From NCBI GenBank assembly GCA_016794025.1, contig JAEUKX010000019.1, positions 1-54,137 on the forward strand: 54,137 bases of DNA. Direction: 5' to 3'. The notes beneath the pieces are model-generated. The model saw only the letters and a list, made by a program, of their open reading frames with translations, was not told the DNA's origin and made no database searches. This DNA is from Rhodospirillales bacterium (GTDB lineage: Bacteria; Pseudomonadota; Alphaproteobacteria; CACIAM-22H2). Below, in pieces: positions 25,292 through 33,102 of this stretch (the first letter of the stretch is position 1; the number at the start of each line of letters is the position of its first letter). Made by a program: the position numbers and the translations under genes.

Positions 25292-26050
25292 CTAGCGCCC
25301 CAGATAGACTTCGACGACGCGCTGATCGGCGCTGACCTGGTCGATCGTTCCTTCGGCCAGGACCGAGCCCTCGTGCAGCACCGTCACCTTGACGCCCAGT
25401 TCGCGCACGAACGCCATGTCGTGCTCGACGACGACGACCGAATGCGTGCGGTTGATCCGCTTGAGAAGCTCGGCCGTCTCGAACGTCTCGGCGTCGGTCA
25501 TGCCGGCAACGGGCTCGTCGACGAGCAGCAGCGCCGGATCCTGCGCCAGCAGCATGCCGATCTCCAGCCACTGTTTCTGTCCGTGCGACAGGCCGCCGGC
25601 CTGCGTCCGGCGCTGGGCGTCGAGCTTCACGGTCGCGAACAGCTCGTCGAGGCGCGCCTTCTCCTCCGCCGTGCGGCGGGCGGCGAGCGTGGGGAAGACG
25701 CTTCGCGGCGCCTTCAGGGCGAGACGCAGATTGTCCTCGACCGTGTGGCTCTCGAAAACCGTCGGCTTCTGGAATTTCCGGCCGATGCCAAGCTCGGCGA
25801 TCGTCGCCTCGTCGAGGCGCGTCAGATCGTGGCGGCCGCCGTCGAACAGCACGTCGCCCGTGTCGGGGCGCGTCTTGCCGGTGATGACGTCCATCATCGT
25901 GGTCTTCCCGGCGCCGTTGGGCCCGACGATGGCGCGCATCTCGCCGGGTGCTATCAGCAGGGCCAGCTGGTTGAGCGCCTTGAACCCGTCGAACGACACG
26001 CTGACGCCGTCGAGATAGAGCAGCGCGTCGGTGGTGCGGCCGGCGTTCAT
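25292..26050 (-). CDS. urtD: Urea ABC transporter ATP-binding protein UrtD
   Basis: 252 residues, LivG-like. Walker A GPNGAGKTTMMDVITGKTRP, where MDVITGKTRP is typical of UrtD. It also has IGRKFQKPTVFESHTVEDNL, signature LSHGQKQWLEIGMLLAQ, Walker B LLLVDEPVAGM and H-loop VVVEHDMAFV. ATG 26050 overlaps the urtC stop (ATGA). Cytoplasmic ATPase of the urea importer, paired with UrtE. Confidence 0.95.
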   Translation of the reverse strand: MNAGRTTDALLYLDGVSVSFDGFKALNQLALLIAPGEMRAIVGPNGAGKTTMMDVITGKTRPDTGDVLFDGGRHDLTRLDEATIAELGIGRKFQKPTVFESHTVEDNLRLALKAPRSVFPTLAARRTAEEKARLDELFATVKLDAQRRTQAGGLSHGQKQWLEIGMLLAQDPALLLVDEPVAGMTDAETFETAELLKRINRTHSVVVVEHDMAFVRELGVKVTVLHEGSVLAEGTIDQVSADQRVVEVYLGR

Positions 26051-27150
26051 TTCGTCCCCCGCCGGCCAAGGAACTTCGCGCCGAACGTGCCCACGATGCC
26101 GCGCGGCAGGAAAAGCGTGACGAGGATGAAAAGCGCGCCCAGCACGAACAGCCACAGCGTGGGCAGCGCCGCGGTGAGCCACGTCTTCGCGGCGTTGACG
26201 AGCACCGCACCGAGAGCCGCGCCGACCAGCGTGCCGCGGCCGCCGACCGCGACCCAGATGACCGCCTCGATCGAGTTGGCCGGCGAGAACTCCGACGGGT
26301 TGATGATGCCGACCTGCGGCACGTAGAGCGCGCCCGCGATCCCGGCCATCACGGCCGAGACGACGAAGACGAAGAGCTTGTAGTGCTCGACCCGATAGCC
26401 GATGAAGCGCGTGCGCGTCTCGGCATCGCGGATCGCGACGAGGACCAGCCCCAGCTTCGAGGACACGATCGCCTTCGCCGCCGCGAAGCCGCCCAGCAAG
26501 GCCAGCGCCGACAGCGCGAACAGGGCGGCACGCGTGGACTGGGCCTGCACCTGGAATCCCAGGATGTCCTTGAAGTCCGTCAGCCCGTTGTTGCCGCCGA
26601 ATCCCATGTCGTTGCGGAAGAAGGCGAGCTGCAGCGCGTAGGTGACCGCCTGCGTGATGATCGAGAGGTAGACGCCCGTCACGCGGCTGCGGAAGGCGAA
26701 CCAGCCCAGCACGAAGGCAAGGATGCCCGGCACGAGCATGACCATGAGTGCCGCATAGCCGAACCAGTCGAAGAAGTACCAGGTGAAGGGGAGTTCCTTC
26801 CAGTTGAGGAACACCATGAAGTCCGGCAGCAGCGCGTTGCCGTAGACGCCGCGCGTGCCGATCGTGCGCATCAGGTACATGCCCATCGCGTAGCCGCCCA
26901 GCGCGAAGAACGCGCCGTGACCCAGCGACAGGATCCCGCAATAGCCCCACACGAGGTCGAGCGAAAGCGCCAGCAGCGCGTAGCACATCCATTTGCCGAA
27001 CAGCACGACCGAGGCGTTCGACACGTGCAGGAGCGAGCCTTCCGGCATCGTCAGGTTGGCAAGCGGGACGAGCACCGCGAGCCCCGCGACGATCGCGACG
27101 AAGGCAAGTTCGGAGAGGCCGAGGCGGCCGGCGAGGCGCTGGACGATCAC
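26047..27150 (-). CDS. urtC: Urea ABC transporter permease UrtC
   Basis: 367 residues from GTG 27150, which overlaps the urtB stop as GTGA. Multi-pass membrane protein of the LivM type with about 8-10 segments (for example LAFVAIVAGLAVLVPLANL and ALMVMLVPGILAFVLGWFAF). UrtC hallmarks: LDLVWGYCGILSLGHGAFFALGGYAMGMYLM, stretched over two blocks, then NGLTDFKDILGF, ETRTRFIGYRVE and IWVAVGGRGTLVGAA. It forms the urea channel with UrtB. The GTG start is chosen by coupling and by the family N-terminus. Confidence 0.94.
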   Translation of the reverse strand: MIVQRLAGRLGLSELAFVAIVAGLAVLVPLANLTMPEGSLLHVSNASVVLFGKWMCYALLALSLDLVWGYCGILSLGHGAFFALGGYAMGMYLMRTIGTRGVYGNALLPDFMVFLNWKELPFTWYFFDWFGYAALMVMLVPGILAFVLGWFAFRSRVTGVYLSIITQAVTYALQLAFFRNDMGFGGNNGLTDFKDILGFQVQAQSTRAALFALSALALLGGFAAAKAIVSSKLGLVLVAIRDAETRTRFIGYRVEHYKLFVFVVSAVMAGIAGALYVPQVGIINPSEFSPANSIEAVIWVAVGGRGTLVGAALGAVLVNAAKTWLTAALPTLWLFVLGALFILVTLFLPRGIVGTFGAKFLGRRGTK

Positions 27151-28772
27151 GATTCCGCCGTCCGGCCCTTCTGCGCGAACAGGCCGCGCGGGCGCTTCTG
27201 GATGAAGAGGATGATGAAGACCAGGATCAGGATCTTGCCCAGCACCGCACCCGCCAGCGGCTCGAGCAGCTTGTTGGCGATGCCCAGCGTGAGCGCGGCG
27301 ACCAGCGTGCCCCACAGGCTGCCCACCCCGCCGAAAACGACGACCATGAAACTGTCGATGATGTAGCCCTGCCCGAGATTGGGCGACACGTTGTCGATCT
27401 GCGAGAGCGCCACGCCGGCGATGCCCGCGATACCCGAGCCGAGCCCGAAGGTGAGGGCATCGATCCAGTTCGTGCGGATGCCGACCGATCCCGCCATCGC
27501 GCGGTTCTGCACGACCGCGCGCATGCGCAGCCCGTAGTCCGTGTAGCGGATGACGAAGAGCAGGAACGCGAAGACGGCGATCGTGAAGACCACGATCCAC
27601 ATCCGGCTCCAGGTCAGCGAGATGCCGAACAGGTCGAAGGAGCCCGTCATGAAGGCGGGGTTGCCCACCTCGCGGTTGGACGAGCCGAAGATCGTGCGCA
27701 CCGCCTGCTGGAGGGCAAGCGACACGCCCCACGTGGCGAGCAGCGTCTCGAGCGGGCGTCCGTAGAGGAAGCGGATGATCGTGCGCTCGATGCCGATGCC
27801 CACGCCGCCGGCCACGAGGAAGGCGAGCGGCAGCGCGAAGAGCAGCGACCAGTCGAACAGGCCCGGCGCGCTCGTGCGCAGGAACTCCTGCACGGCAAAG
27901 GTCGTGTAGGCGCCAAGCATCACCATCTCGCCATGCGCCATGTTGATGATGCCCATCACGCCGAACGTGATGGCAAGGCCGATGGCGGCCAGCAGCAGGA
28001 CCGAGCCCAGCGACAGGCCGAAGAAGACGTTCTGGACGCCGCCGAGGATCGACAGGCGCCGCTCGACCGCGGCGGCCGCGCGTTCGGCGCGCTGGCGGAT
28101 CGCCGCCGGTGCTTCGGCCGGCACGTTGCGCAGCATCACCAGCGCCTCGCGGTCGCCGCGTTCGGCCAGCGTGTCGATGGCGGCGAGGCGGACGGATTCG
28201 GGCTGCTTCGTGTCGACGATGCGAAGGGCGGCCAGCGCCTGCGAGATGGCCGTGGCCACGCGGGCGTCCTTCTCGCGGCCGAGGGCGGCTTCCAGTGCCG
28301 GGGCCTGGTCGGCATCGTGCGCCTGCATGATCGCTTCGGCCGCGGCGCGCCGCTGGACCGGATCGGCGGAATTGAGGCGCAGCGCGCCGAGGGCCGCGGC
28401 GATCGCCGAGCGGACGGGGTTGTTGATGCGCACGCGGCGCAGCTGGTTGGGCGCGATGTCGGCGACGGGCGCGCCGGTTTCGGCGGACCGAACCTGGTCG
28501 TCCTTGCCGATCACGTAAACGCTGCGGTCGGCCTGGCTGTAGGCAAGCCGGTTCTCGCCGAGGGCCTCGACGATCTCGAGCGCGGTCGGGTGGCCGCTGC
28601 GGGCGATCTCCTCGACGCCGCGCGCGGTATCGGGAAAGCGGTCGGTCGCGAATTTCGCCAGCGTATCCCCGACCGATTGCGCGAGGGCGCCGGGCGCCGG
28701 CCCGAGGACGAGCGCCGCGAGGACGAGAAGCGGGGCGATGAAACGGGGGAGAAGTCTTTTCAACTCGGGCAT
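27147..28772 (-). CDS. urtB: Urea ABC transporter permease UrtB
   Basis: 541 residues from ATG 28772 (an ATG at 28802 lies within the intergenic hairpin and is less likely). Like proteobacterial UrtB it has a signal-like N-terminus, a periplasmic helical-repeat domain of about 200 residues (FVT-less; motifs RRAAAEAIMQAHDADQA, ARVATAISQALAALR, SVRLAAIDTLAERGDREAL), then a LivH-type permease from about residue 240 (LLAAIGLAITFGVMGIINMA, HGEMVMLGAY, QNRAMAGSVGIRTNWIDAL). LETLLATWGVSLALQQAVR is typical of UrtB. Forms the urea pore with UrtC. Confidence 0.93.
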   Translation of the reverse strand: MPELKRLLPRFIAPLLVLAALVLGPAPGALAQSVGDTLAKFATDRFPDTARGVEEIARSGHPTALEIVEALGENRLAYSQADRSVYVIGKDDQVRSAETGAPVADIAPNQLRRVRINNPVRSAIAAALGALRLNSADPVQRRAAAEAIMQAHDADQAPALEAALGREKDARVATAISQALAALRIVDTKQPESVRLAAIDTLAERGDREALVMLRNVPAEAPAAIRQRAERAAAAVERRLSILGGVQNVFFGLSLGSVLLLAAIGLAITFGVMGIINMAHGEMVMLGAYTTFAVQEFLRTSAPGLFDWSLLFALPLAFLVAGGVGIGIERTIIRFLYGRPLETLLATWGVSLALQQAVRTIFGSSNREVGNPAFMTGSFDLFGISLTWSRMWIVVFTIAVFAFLLFVIRYTDYGLRMRAVVQNRAMAGSVGIRTNWIDALTFGLGSGIAGIAGVALSQIDNVSPNLGQGYIIDSFMVVVFGGVGSLWGTLVAALTLGIANKLLEPLAGAVLGKILILVFIILFIQKRPRGLFAQKGRTAES

Positions 28773-28809
28773 CGGCCGGATGCCCCCGCTGGGGGATGGC
28801 ATCCGGCCG
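28773..28809 (-). terminator. Strong hairpin between urtA and urtB
   Basis: Perfect 12-base stem, CGGCCGGATGCC (28773-28784) with GGCATCCGGCCG (28798-28809), and a 13-base loop that can pair further. It begins right at the urtB start and lies 35 bases past the urtA stop. No T-tract follows, so it is more likely an mRNA-stabilising or partially attenuating hairpin, which would allow more binding protein than permease, than a full terminator. Confidence 0.6.
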
Positions 28810-28844
28810 CTCCGTTCGTCAGGCTGCTGTACGGTGCAGGGCGA

Positions 28845-30137
28845 TCAGGCCTTGCCGCCGCACTTGCCGGTCTTGATGTTGAAGTTGCCGCACGACATCG
28901 GCTTGCGCCAGTCGGAGATCAGGTCCTTCGAGCCTTCGAGATAGTCGGACCATTCGTCGCCGACCACGAGGCCCGACGTCTGCCAGACGGTGTTGATCTG
29001 GCCGTCGGCCTGGATCTCGCCGATCAGCACGGGCTTGGTGATGTGGTGGTTGGGCATCATCGTCGAGAAGCCGCCCGTGAGGTTGGGCACCGAGACGCCC
29101 ACCATTGCGTCGATCACCGCCTCGGCGTCGAACGTGCCGGCCTTCTCGACCGCCTTGACCCACATGTTGAACCCGATCACGTGCGCTTCCATCGGGTCGT
29201 TGGTCACGCGCTTCGGGTTCTTGATGAAGGCCTGCCACTTCTTGATGAAGTCCTTGTTCTCCGGCGCGTCGACCGACATGAAGTAGTTCCAGGCGGCCAG
29301 GTGGCCGACCAGCGGCTTCGTGTCGATGCCCGCGAGCTCTTCCTCGCCGACCGAGAACGCGACCACCGGGATGTCCTTCGCGGCCACGCCCTGGTTGCCG
29401 AGTTCCTTGTAGAAGGGAACGTTCGCGTCGCCGTTGATCGTCGAGACGACCGCCGTCTTCTTGCCGGCGCTGCCGAAGGCCTTGATCTGGCGCACGATCG
29501 TCTGCCAGTCCGAGTGGCCGAACGGCGTGTAGTTGATCATGATGTCTTCCGGCTTCACGCCCTTGAGCTTCAGGTAGGCTTCAAGGATGCGGTTGGTCGT
29601 GCGCGGATAGACATAGTCCGTGCCGGCGAGCACCCAGCGCTGCACCTTTTCCGACGACATCAGGTAGTCGACGGCCGGGATCGCCTGCTGGTTGGGGGCC
29701 GCACCCGTGTAGAACACGTTCTTCGAGCTTTCCTCGCCCTCGTACTGGACGGGGTAGAACAGGATCGAGTTGAGCTCCTCGAACACCGGCAGCACCGACT
29801 TGCGCGAGACCGAGGTCCAGCAGCCGAACGTCGCGGCGACCTTCTGGGTCGAGATGAGCTCGCGCGCCTTTTCGGCGAAGAGCGGCCAGTTCGACGCCGG
29901 GTCGACGACCGCGGCCTCGAGCTTGCGGCCCATGATGCCGCCCTTCTTGTTCTGCTCCTCGATGAGCATCAGCATGACGTCCTTGAGGGTCGTCTCCGAG
30001 ATCGCCATCGTGCCCGACAGCGAGTGGAGAACGCCCACCTTGACCGGCGCGCCCTGCGCGCGGATCGACGGGGCGGCCAGCGCCATGCCCGCGACGGCGG
30101 CGGTGGTGCCAAGGAAGCGGCGACGTGTGAAACGCAT
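28845..30137 (-). CDS. urtA: Urea ABC transporter substrate-binding protein UrtA
   Basis: 430 residues from ATG 30137, which has GGGGGA as ribosome site 8 bases upstream. The N-terminus MRFTRRRFLGTTAAVAGMAL is a twin-arginine (Tat) signal with cleavage near SIRAQ. Mature UrtA features: VKVGVLHSLSGTMAISETT, GWN-less KGGIMGRKLEAAVVDPASNW, FGCWTSVSRKSVLPVFEE, LNSILFYPVQYEGEESS, YVYPRTTNRIL and GHLAAWNYFMSVDAPEN. These distinguish UrtA from branched-chain amino-acid binding proteins. It binds urea (or short amides) in the periplasm. First gene of the urt operon. Confidence 0.95.
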   Translation of the reverse strand: MRFTRRRFLGTTAAVAGMALAAPSIRAQGAPVKVGVLHSLSGTMAISETTLKDVMLMLIEEQNKKGGIMGRKLEAAVVDPASNWPLFAEKARELISTQKVAATFGCWTSVSRKSVLPVFEELNSILFYPVQYEGEESSKNVFYTGAAPNQQAIPAVDYLMSSEKVQRWVLAGTDYVYPRTTNRILEAYLKLKGVKPEDIMINYTPFGHSDWQTIVRQIKAFGSAGKKTAVVSTINGDANVPFYKELGNQGVAAKDIPVVAFSVGEEELAGIDTKPLVGHLAAWNYFMSVDAPENKDFIKKWQAFIKNPKRVTNDPMEAHVIGFNMWVKAVEKAGTFDAEAVIDAMVGVSVPNLTGGFSTMMPNHHITKPVLIGEIQADGQINTVWQTSGLVVGDEWSDYLEGSKDLISDWRKPMSCGNFNIKTGKCGGKA

Positions 30138-30202
30138 TCTTCTATCCCCCAGGGTTTTGCGCCTCGCGGAACGCGGGCGCGGTTGAAGCCGGGGTGACAA
30201 AT

Positions 30203-30216
30203 GCAAGTTCAAGGCC
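30203..30216 (-). promoter_or_regulatory. Possible sigma-54 (-24/-12) promoter of urtABCDE
   Basis: On the minus strand GG (30216-30215) and GC (30204-30203) are separated by exactly 10 bases, within GGCCTTGAACTTGCA. The -12 TTGCA is exact; the -24 half has GGC but lacks the rest of TGGCAC. It lies 66 bases upstream of the urtA ATG. Urea transport is commonly NtrC/sigma-54 controlled. No clear NtrC site was found. Confidence 0.35.
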
Positions 30217-30384
30217 GCGCGCCTGAAAAATGGTCAAATTGCCGGAATCGCAGGGGTTGCAGCCCGCGCCGGCGACACGCCGCCCAATAAACAGGCGGAA
30301 CGGATTCGATTTAGCCATCCGTGCCGGACCCGCTATGGTTCGCGTCCCGATTTGGTCAATACCGACGACTTCCGGAGAACGACG

Positions 30385-31878
30385 ATGGGTGCCACGGTCC
30401 TTACCGCTATGGTCATGCACGAAACGAACACCTTCAGCGTGCGCAAGACGCCGCTCGAGGCGTTCGAGGCCTACAAGCTCACGCGCGACAACGGCGTGGC
30501 CGCCTCTTTCAAGGGCACGCGGACGGGTCTGGGCGCCTCGTTCGACGCGGCCGCGCGGTACGGGTGGACGCTGCGCCACCCCATCGCGGCGTCGGCCACG
30601 CCCTCGGGCGTGGTCACGCGCGCCGCGTTCGAGGCGATCCTCGAACCCATCCTTGCCGCCGCACCGGGGGCGAATGGCGCGCTCCTGTTCCTGCACGGGG
30701 CGATGGTCCTCGAGGACTGCGAGGACGGCGAGGGCGAACTTCTGGAACGGCTGCGCGCGAAGATCGGTTCCGCCCCTGTCGTGGCGATCCTCGACCTGCA
30801 CGCCAATGTCACGCGCCGGATGACGGACAACGCGAATTCCCTGATCTCGTTCCGCACCTATCCGCATGTCGATGCGTACGAGCGCATGACGCAGGGGGCC
30901 GCCCTGCTTGATCGCGCGATGCGCGGCGAGGTGAAGCCCGTGTGCGTGCTCGCCCAGCGCCCGCAGCTCGAAGGCGTGGACCATGGCCGCACCGCCGGCG
31001 TGCCTGCCGACAGTCCGATGCTGAAGATGCTGGCCGAGGCCGACGCGATCGAGGCGGCGGGCGAGGCGCTGGTCGTGTCGGTGCAGGCCGGTTTCAGCAT
31101 GGCCGACATCCGCGACGTCGGCCCGTCTATCGCGGTCACGGTCGATGCCGCGAAGAAGGCGCAGGGCGAGAAGATCGCCGAACGCTTCGTCCAGTCCATG
31201 TGGGAGACGCGCGAATACGATTCGCTGAAGCCGCAACTCCTCCCGCTCAAGGAAGCCGTCGCGCGCGCCAAGGCCGGCGAGACGGCCGCGAAGAAGCCGC
31301 TTGTCATCGCCGACTATGCCGACAATCCCGGCGGCGGCGCCTACATGGATTCGACCGCACTCCTCCGCGCGATGATCGACGGCGATCTGCAGAACGCGGC
31401 GTTCCACGCGATCCTCGATCCGGCGGCGGTGAAGAAGGGTATTGCCGCAGGACCGGGTGCGGAGATTCGGGTTTCCCTCGGCGGCCACACGGATGCCGCG
31501 CGCGGCGGCGGTCCGCTCGATCTCACGGGCCGCGTCGTGGCGCTGACGGATGGCGGCTTCGTGGCGCGCGGGCCGATGGGCGGCGGCGTTGCCTACAGCC
31601 ATGGACCCTCGATGGTGCTGCGCGTGGGCGGGATCGATATCGTGGTCGTCTCGAACCCGACGCAGACGAAGGAACTGGAGCAGTTCATCGCGGTCGGCAT
31701 CGATCCGTGCGCGGCGGCCACGCTTGTCGTCAAGTCGATGCAGCATTTCCGCGCGGCCTTCGCGCCCATCGCGCGCGAGATCCTGGTCGTGGACAGCGGT
31801 GCCTTGTGCAGCCCGGCGCGCAAGTCGGCGGATTTCCGCAAGGTGCGCCGGCCGATGTGGCCGTTCGATCCGGTCTAG
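30385..31878 (+). CDS. M81 family metallopeptidase (MlrC-like)
   Basis: 497 residues from ATG 30385, with GGAGAAC as ribosome site. It matches the M81/MlrC family (DUF1485 N-terminal plus MlrC C-terminal). Landmarks: MVMHETNTFS with zinc-binding His, LFLHGAMVLEDCEDGEGELL, VAILDLHANVTRRM, ISFRTYPHVDAYERM, and ADYADNPGGGAYMDSTALLRAM opening the C-terminal domain. MlrC degrades linearised microcystin in sphingomonads, but most homologues have unknown peptide or amide substrates. No signal peptide. The gene is divergent from urtA and convergent with the esterase gene, sharing a CTAG at the stops. No dedicated transporter is next to it except urt. Confidence 0.9.
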   Translation: MGATVLTAMVMHETNTFSVRKTPLEAFEAYKLTRDNGVAASFKGTRTGLGASFDAAARYGWTLRHPIAASATPSGVVTRAAFEAILEPILAAAPGANGALLFLHGAMVLEDCEDGEGELLERLRAKIGSAPVVAILDLHANVTRRMTDNANSLISFRTYPHVDAYERMTQGAALLDRAMRGEVKPVCVLAQRPQLEGVDHGRTAGVPADSPMLKMLAEADAIEAAGEALVVSVQAGFSMADIRDVGPSIAVTVDAAKKAQGEKIAERFVQSMWETREYDSLKPQLLPLKEAVARAKAGETAAKKPLVIADYADNPGGGAYMDSTALLRAMIDGDLQNAAFHAILDPAAVKKGIAAGPGAEIRVSLGGHTDAARGGGPLDLTGRVVALTDGGFVARGPMGGGVAYSHGPSMVLRVGGIDIVVVSNPTQTKELEQFIAVGIDPCAAATLVVKSMQHFRAAFAPIAREILVVDSGALCSPARKSADFRKVRRPMWPFDPV

Positions 31879-32972
31879 TTCGCGGCGAACACGCGGTCGG
31901 CGAAATCGAGGAAGCGCGCCCAGTCCGCGGGGCCGATCCCGTGGCCGCCGGGCCGGTGCTGCCAGGACAACGCCTCCGCCCGTCCATAGAGCGCGAAAGC
32001 GGGCCGCGCGGCTTCGACCGCGCGGCGCTCGTCCGCCGGACCTGCCCATGCGTCGTCGTCGGCGGAGGCGACGAGGACCGCGCGCGGTGCCGCAAGGGCG
32101 AGAAGCTGGTGCTGGTCGAAGGGGAGCGCATTTTCGCGCCCGGCAAATGACTTCAGCGGTGATGCAAACCAGTGCGGGAAACGGTCGAACAGGTCGGCGA
32201 TGGTCTCGCCGCCCGCGTCGCGCCACAGCCGGGCACCGCCGGCCCCCGAATTGTTGGAGACCGCCAGCCCGAGACGCCGGTCGTTGGCGGCTGCCCAAAG
32301 TGCCGCCTTGCCGTGACGCGAATGGCCGACGGCGGCAATGCGCCTCGAATCCACCATTCCGAGCGGGATGACGGCATCAAGAACGCGCGAGAACCCCCAG
32401 GCCCACGCCGCGATCGCGCCGCCGAACCCGGCCTCGAGGACCGGACGGCAGATGGCCGGATCGTCCGGGCAGATGTCGCCATCGTACCAGACGGCGGCGG
32501 CATAGCCGCGCTTGAGGATGTCGGCCAGCGGCCAACGTCCCTGATGGATACCGCGCGTGGCCGGCGTGGCCCGGTTGCCCGCCATGCCCCAGGCCGGTTC
32601 ATCGCGCATCCAGCCGGTGTCGAGCGGGATTGCGGGATCGGGATCGACCGAAGCGTTGCCGGCGAAATTCGGCCCCAGGACAAGCGGCGGCAGGACGCGC
32701 GCCACCGGCGGCAGATACAGGGCCACCGAAACCGGGAAAGAATATTTCTGTATGGCGATCCGGACTTCCAGCCCAAGGCGCTGCGCGCCGCGCAGTCCGG
32801 CCCATTCGCGGCGTTCGGTCAGCCGGCAGGCGACTTCCGTGGCATGGGGGGCAGGCCCATACATGGTGCTTACGAATGCATCGATCAGGGCCTCCCGCAC
32901 TGCCTGTTCCCAGTGCGCGCGCCCGGCTTCGCAGGCAAGCTCCGGCAAGGCGGACGATGTTACAGATATCAT
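31875..32972 (-). CDS. CE15-like alpha/beta hydrolase (glucuronoyl/acetyl esterase-like)
   Basis: 365 residues from ATG 32972. Serine hydrolase motif GHSRHGKAALWAAAND has S218 as nucleophile; E256 lies in GGETIADLF and H344 in HRPGGHGIGP, matching the CE15 triad layout (SRxGK, GET, RPGGHG). AVSNNSGAGGARLWR and ALPFDQHQLLALAAPRAVLV are also family-typical. CE15 members cleave esters between lignin and glucuronoxylan, and relatives are annotated as acetylxylan esterases. No signal peptide is visible from either start considered (longer start 33071), so the product seems cytoplasmic, unlike secreted CE15 enzymes. It lies divergent from a sugar ABC transporter and GH31 gene set, so a role in intracellular oligosaccharide breakdown is inferred. 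Confidence 0.78.
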   Translation of the reverse strand: MISVTSSALPELACEAGRAHWEQAVREALIDAFVSTMYGPAPHATEVACRLTERREWAGLRGAQRLGLEVRIAIQKYSFPVSVALYLPPVARVLPPLVLGPNFAGNASVDPDPAIPLDTGWMRDEPAWGMAGNRATPATRGIHQGRWPLADILKRGYAAAVWYDGDICPDDPAICRPVLEAGFGGAIAAWAWGFSRVLDAVIPLGMVDSRRIAAVGHSRHGKAALWAAANDRRLGLAVSNNSGAGGARLWRDAGGETIADLFDRFPHWFASPLKSFAGRENALPFDQHQLLALAAPRAVLVASADDDAWAGPADERRAVEAARPAFALYGRAEALSWQHRPGGHGIGPADWARFLDFADRVFAAN

Positions 32973-33003
32973 CGTTTTGGCTGCATTTTCCGGGGTCCCG
33001 CGA

Positions 33004-33033
33004 TTGACAGCGCGCGGTGCGGCGAGCCAGATT
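33004..33033 (+). promoter_or_regulatory. Putative promoter of the carbohydrate ABC operon
   Basis: Exact TTGACA (33004-33009) and CAGATT (33028-33033), 18-base spacing, in the 130-base gap between the divergent esterase and binding-protein genes. A small TGCGCG/CGCGCA hairpin follows around 33054-33070. Confidence 0.42.
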
Positions 33034-33102
33034 CGCGCCATCCATCTTACCGATGCGCGCGCAACGCGCACGTCCTAAGAAAGACACTGGGGGAGAACGA
33101 GA

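Noticed and set aside
30142..32298. Antisense frame of 718 codons over the M81 gene
   Set aside because: No family match by eye; the M81 gene on the other strand is clear.
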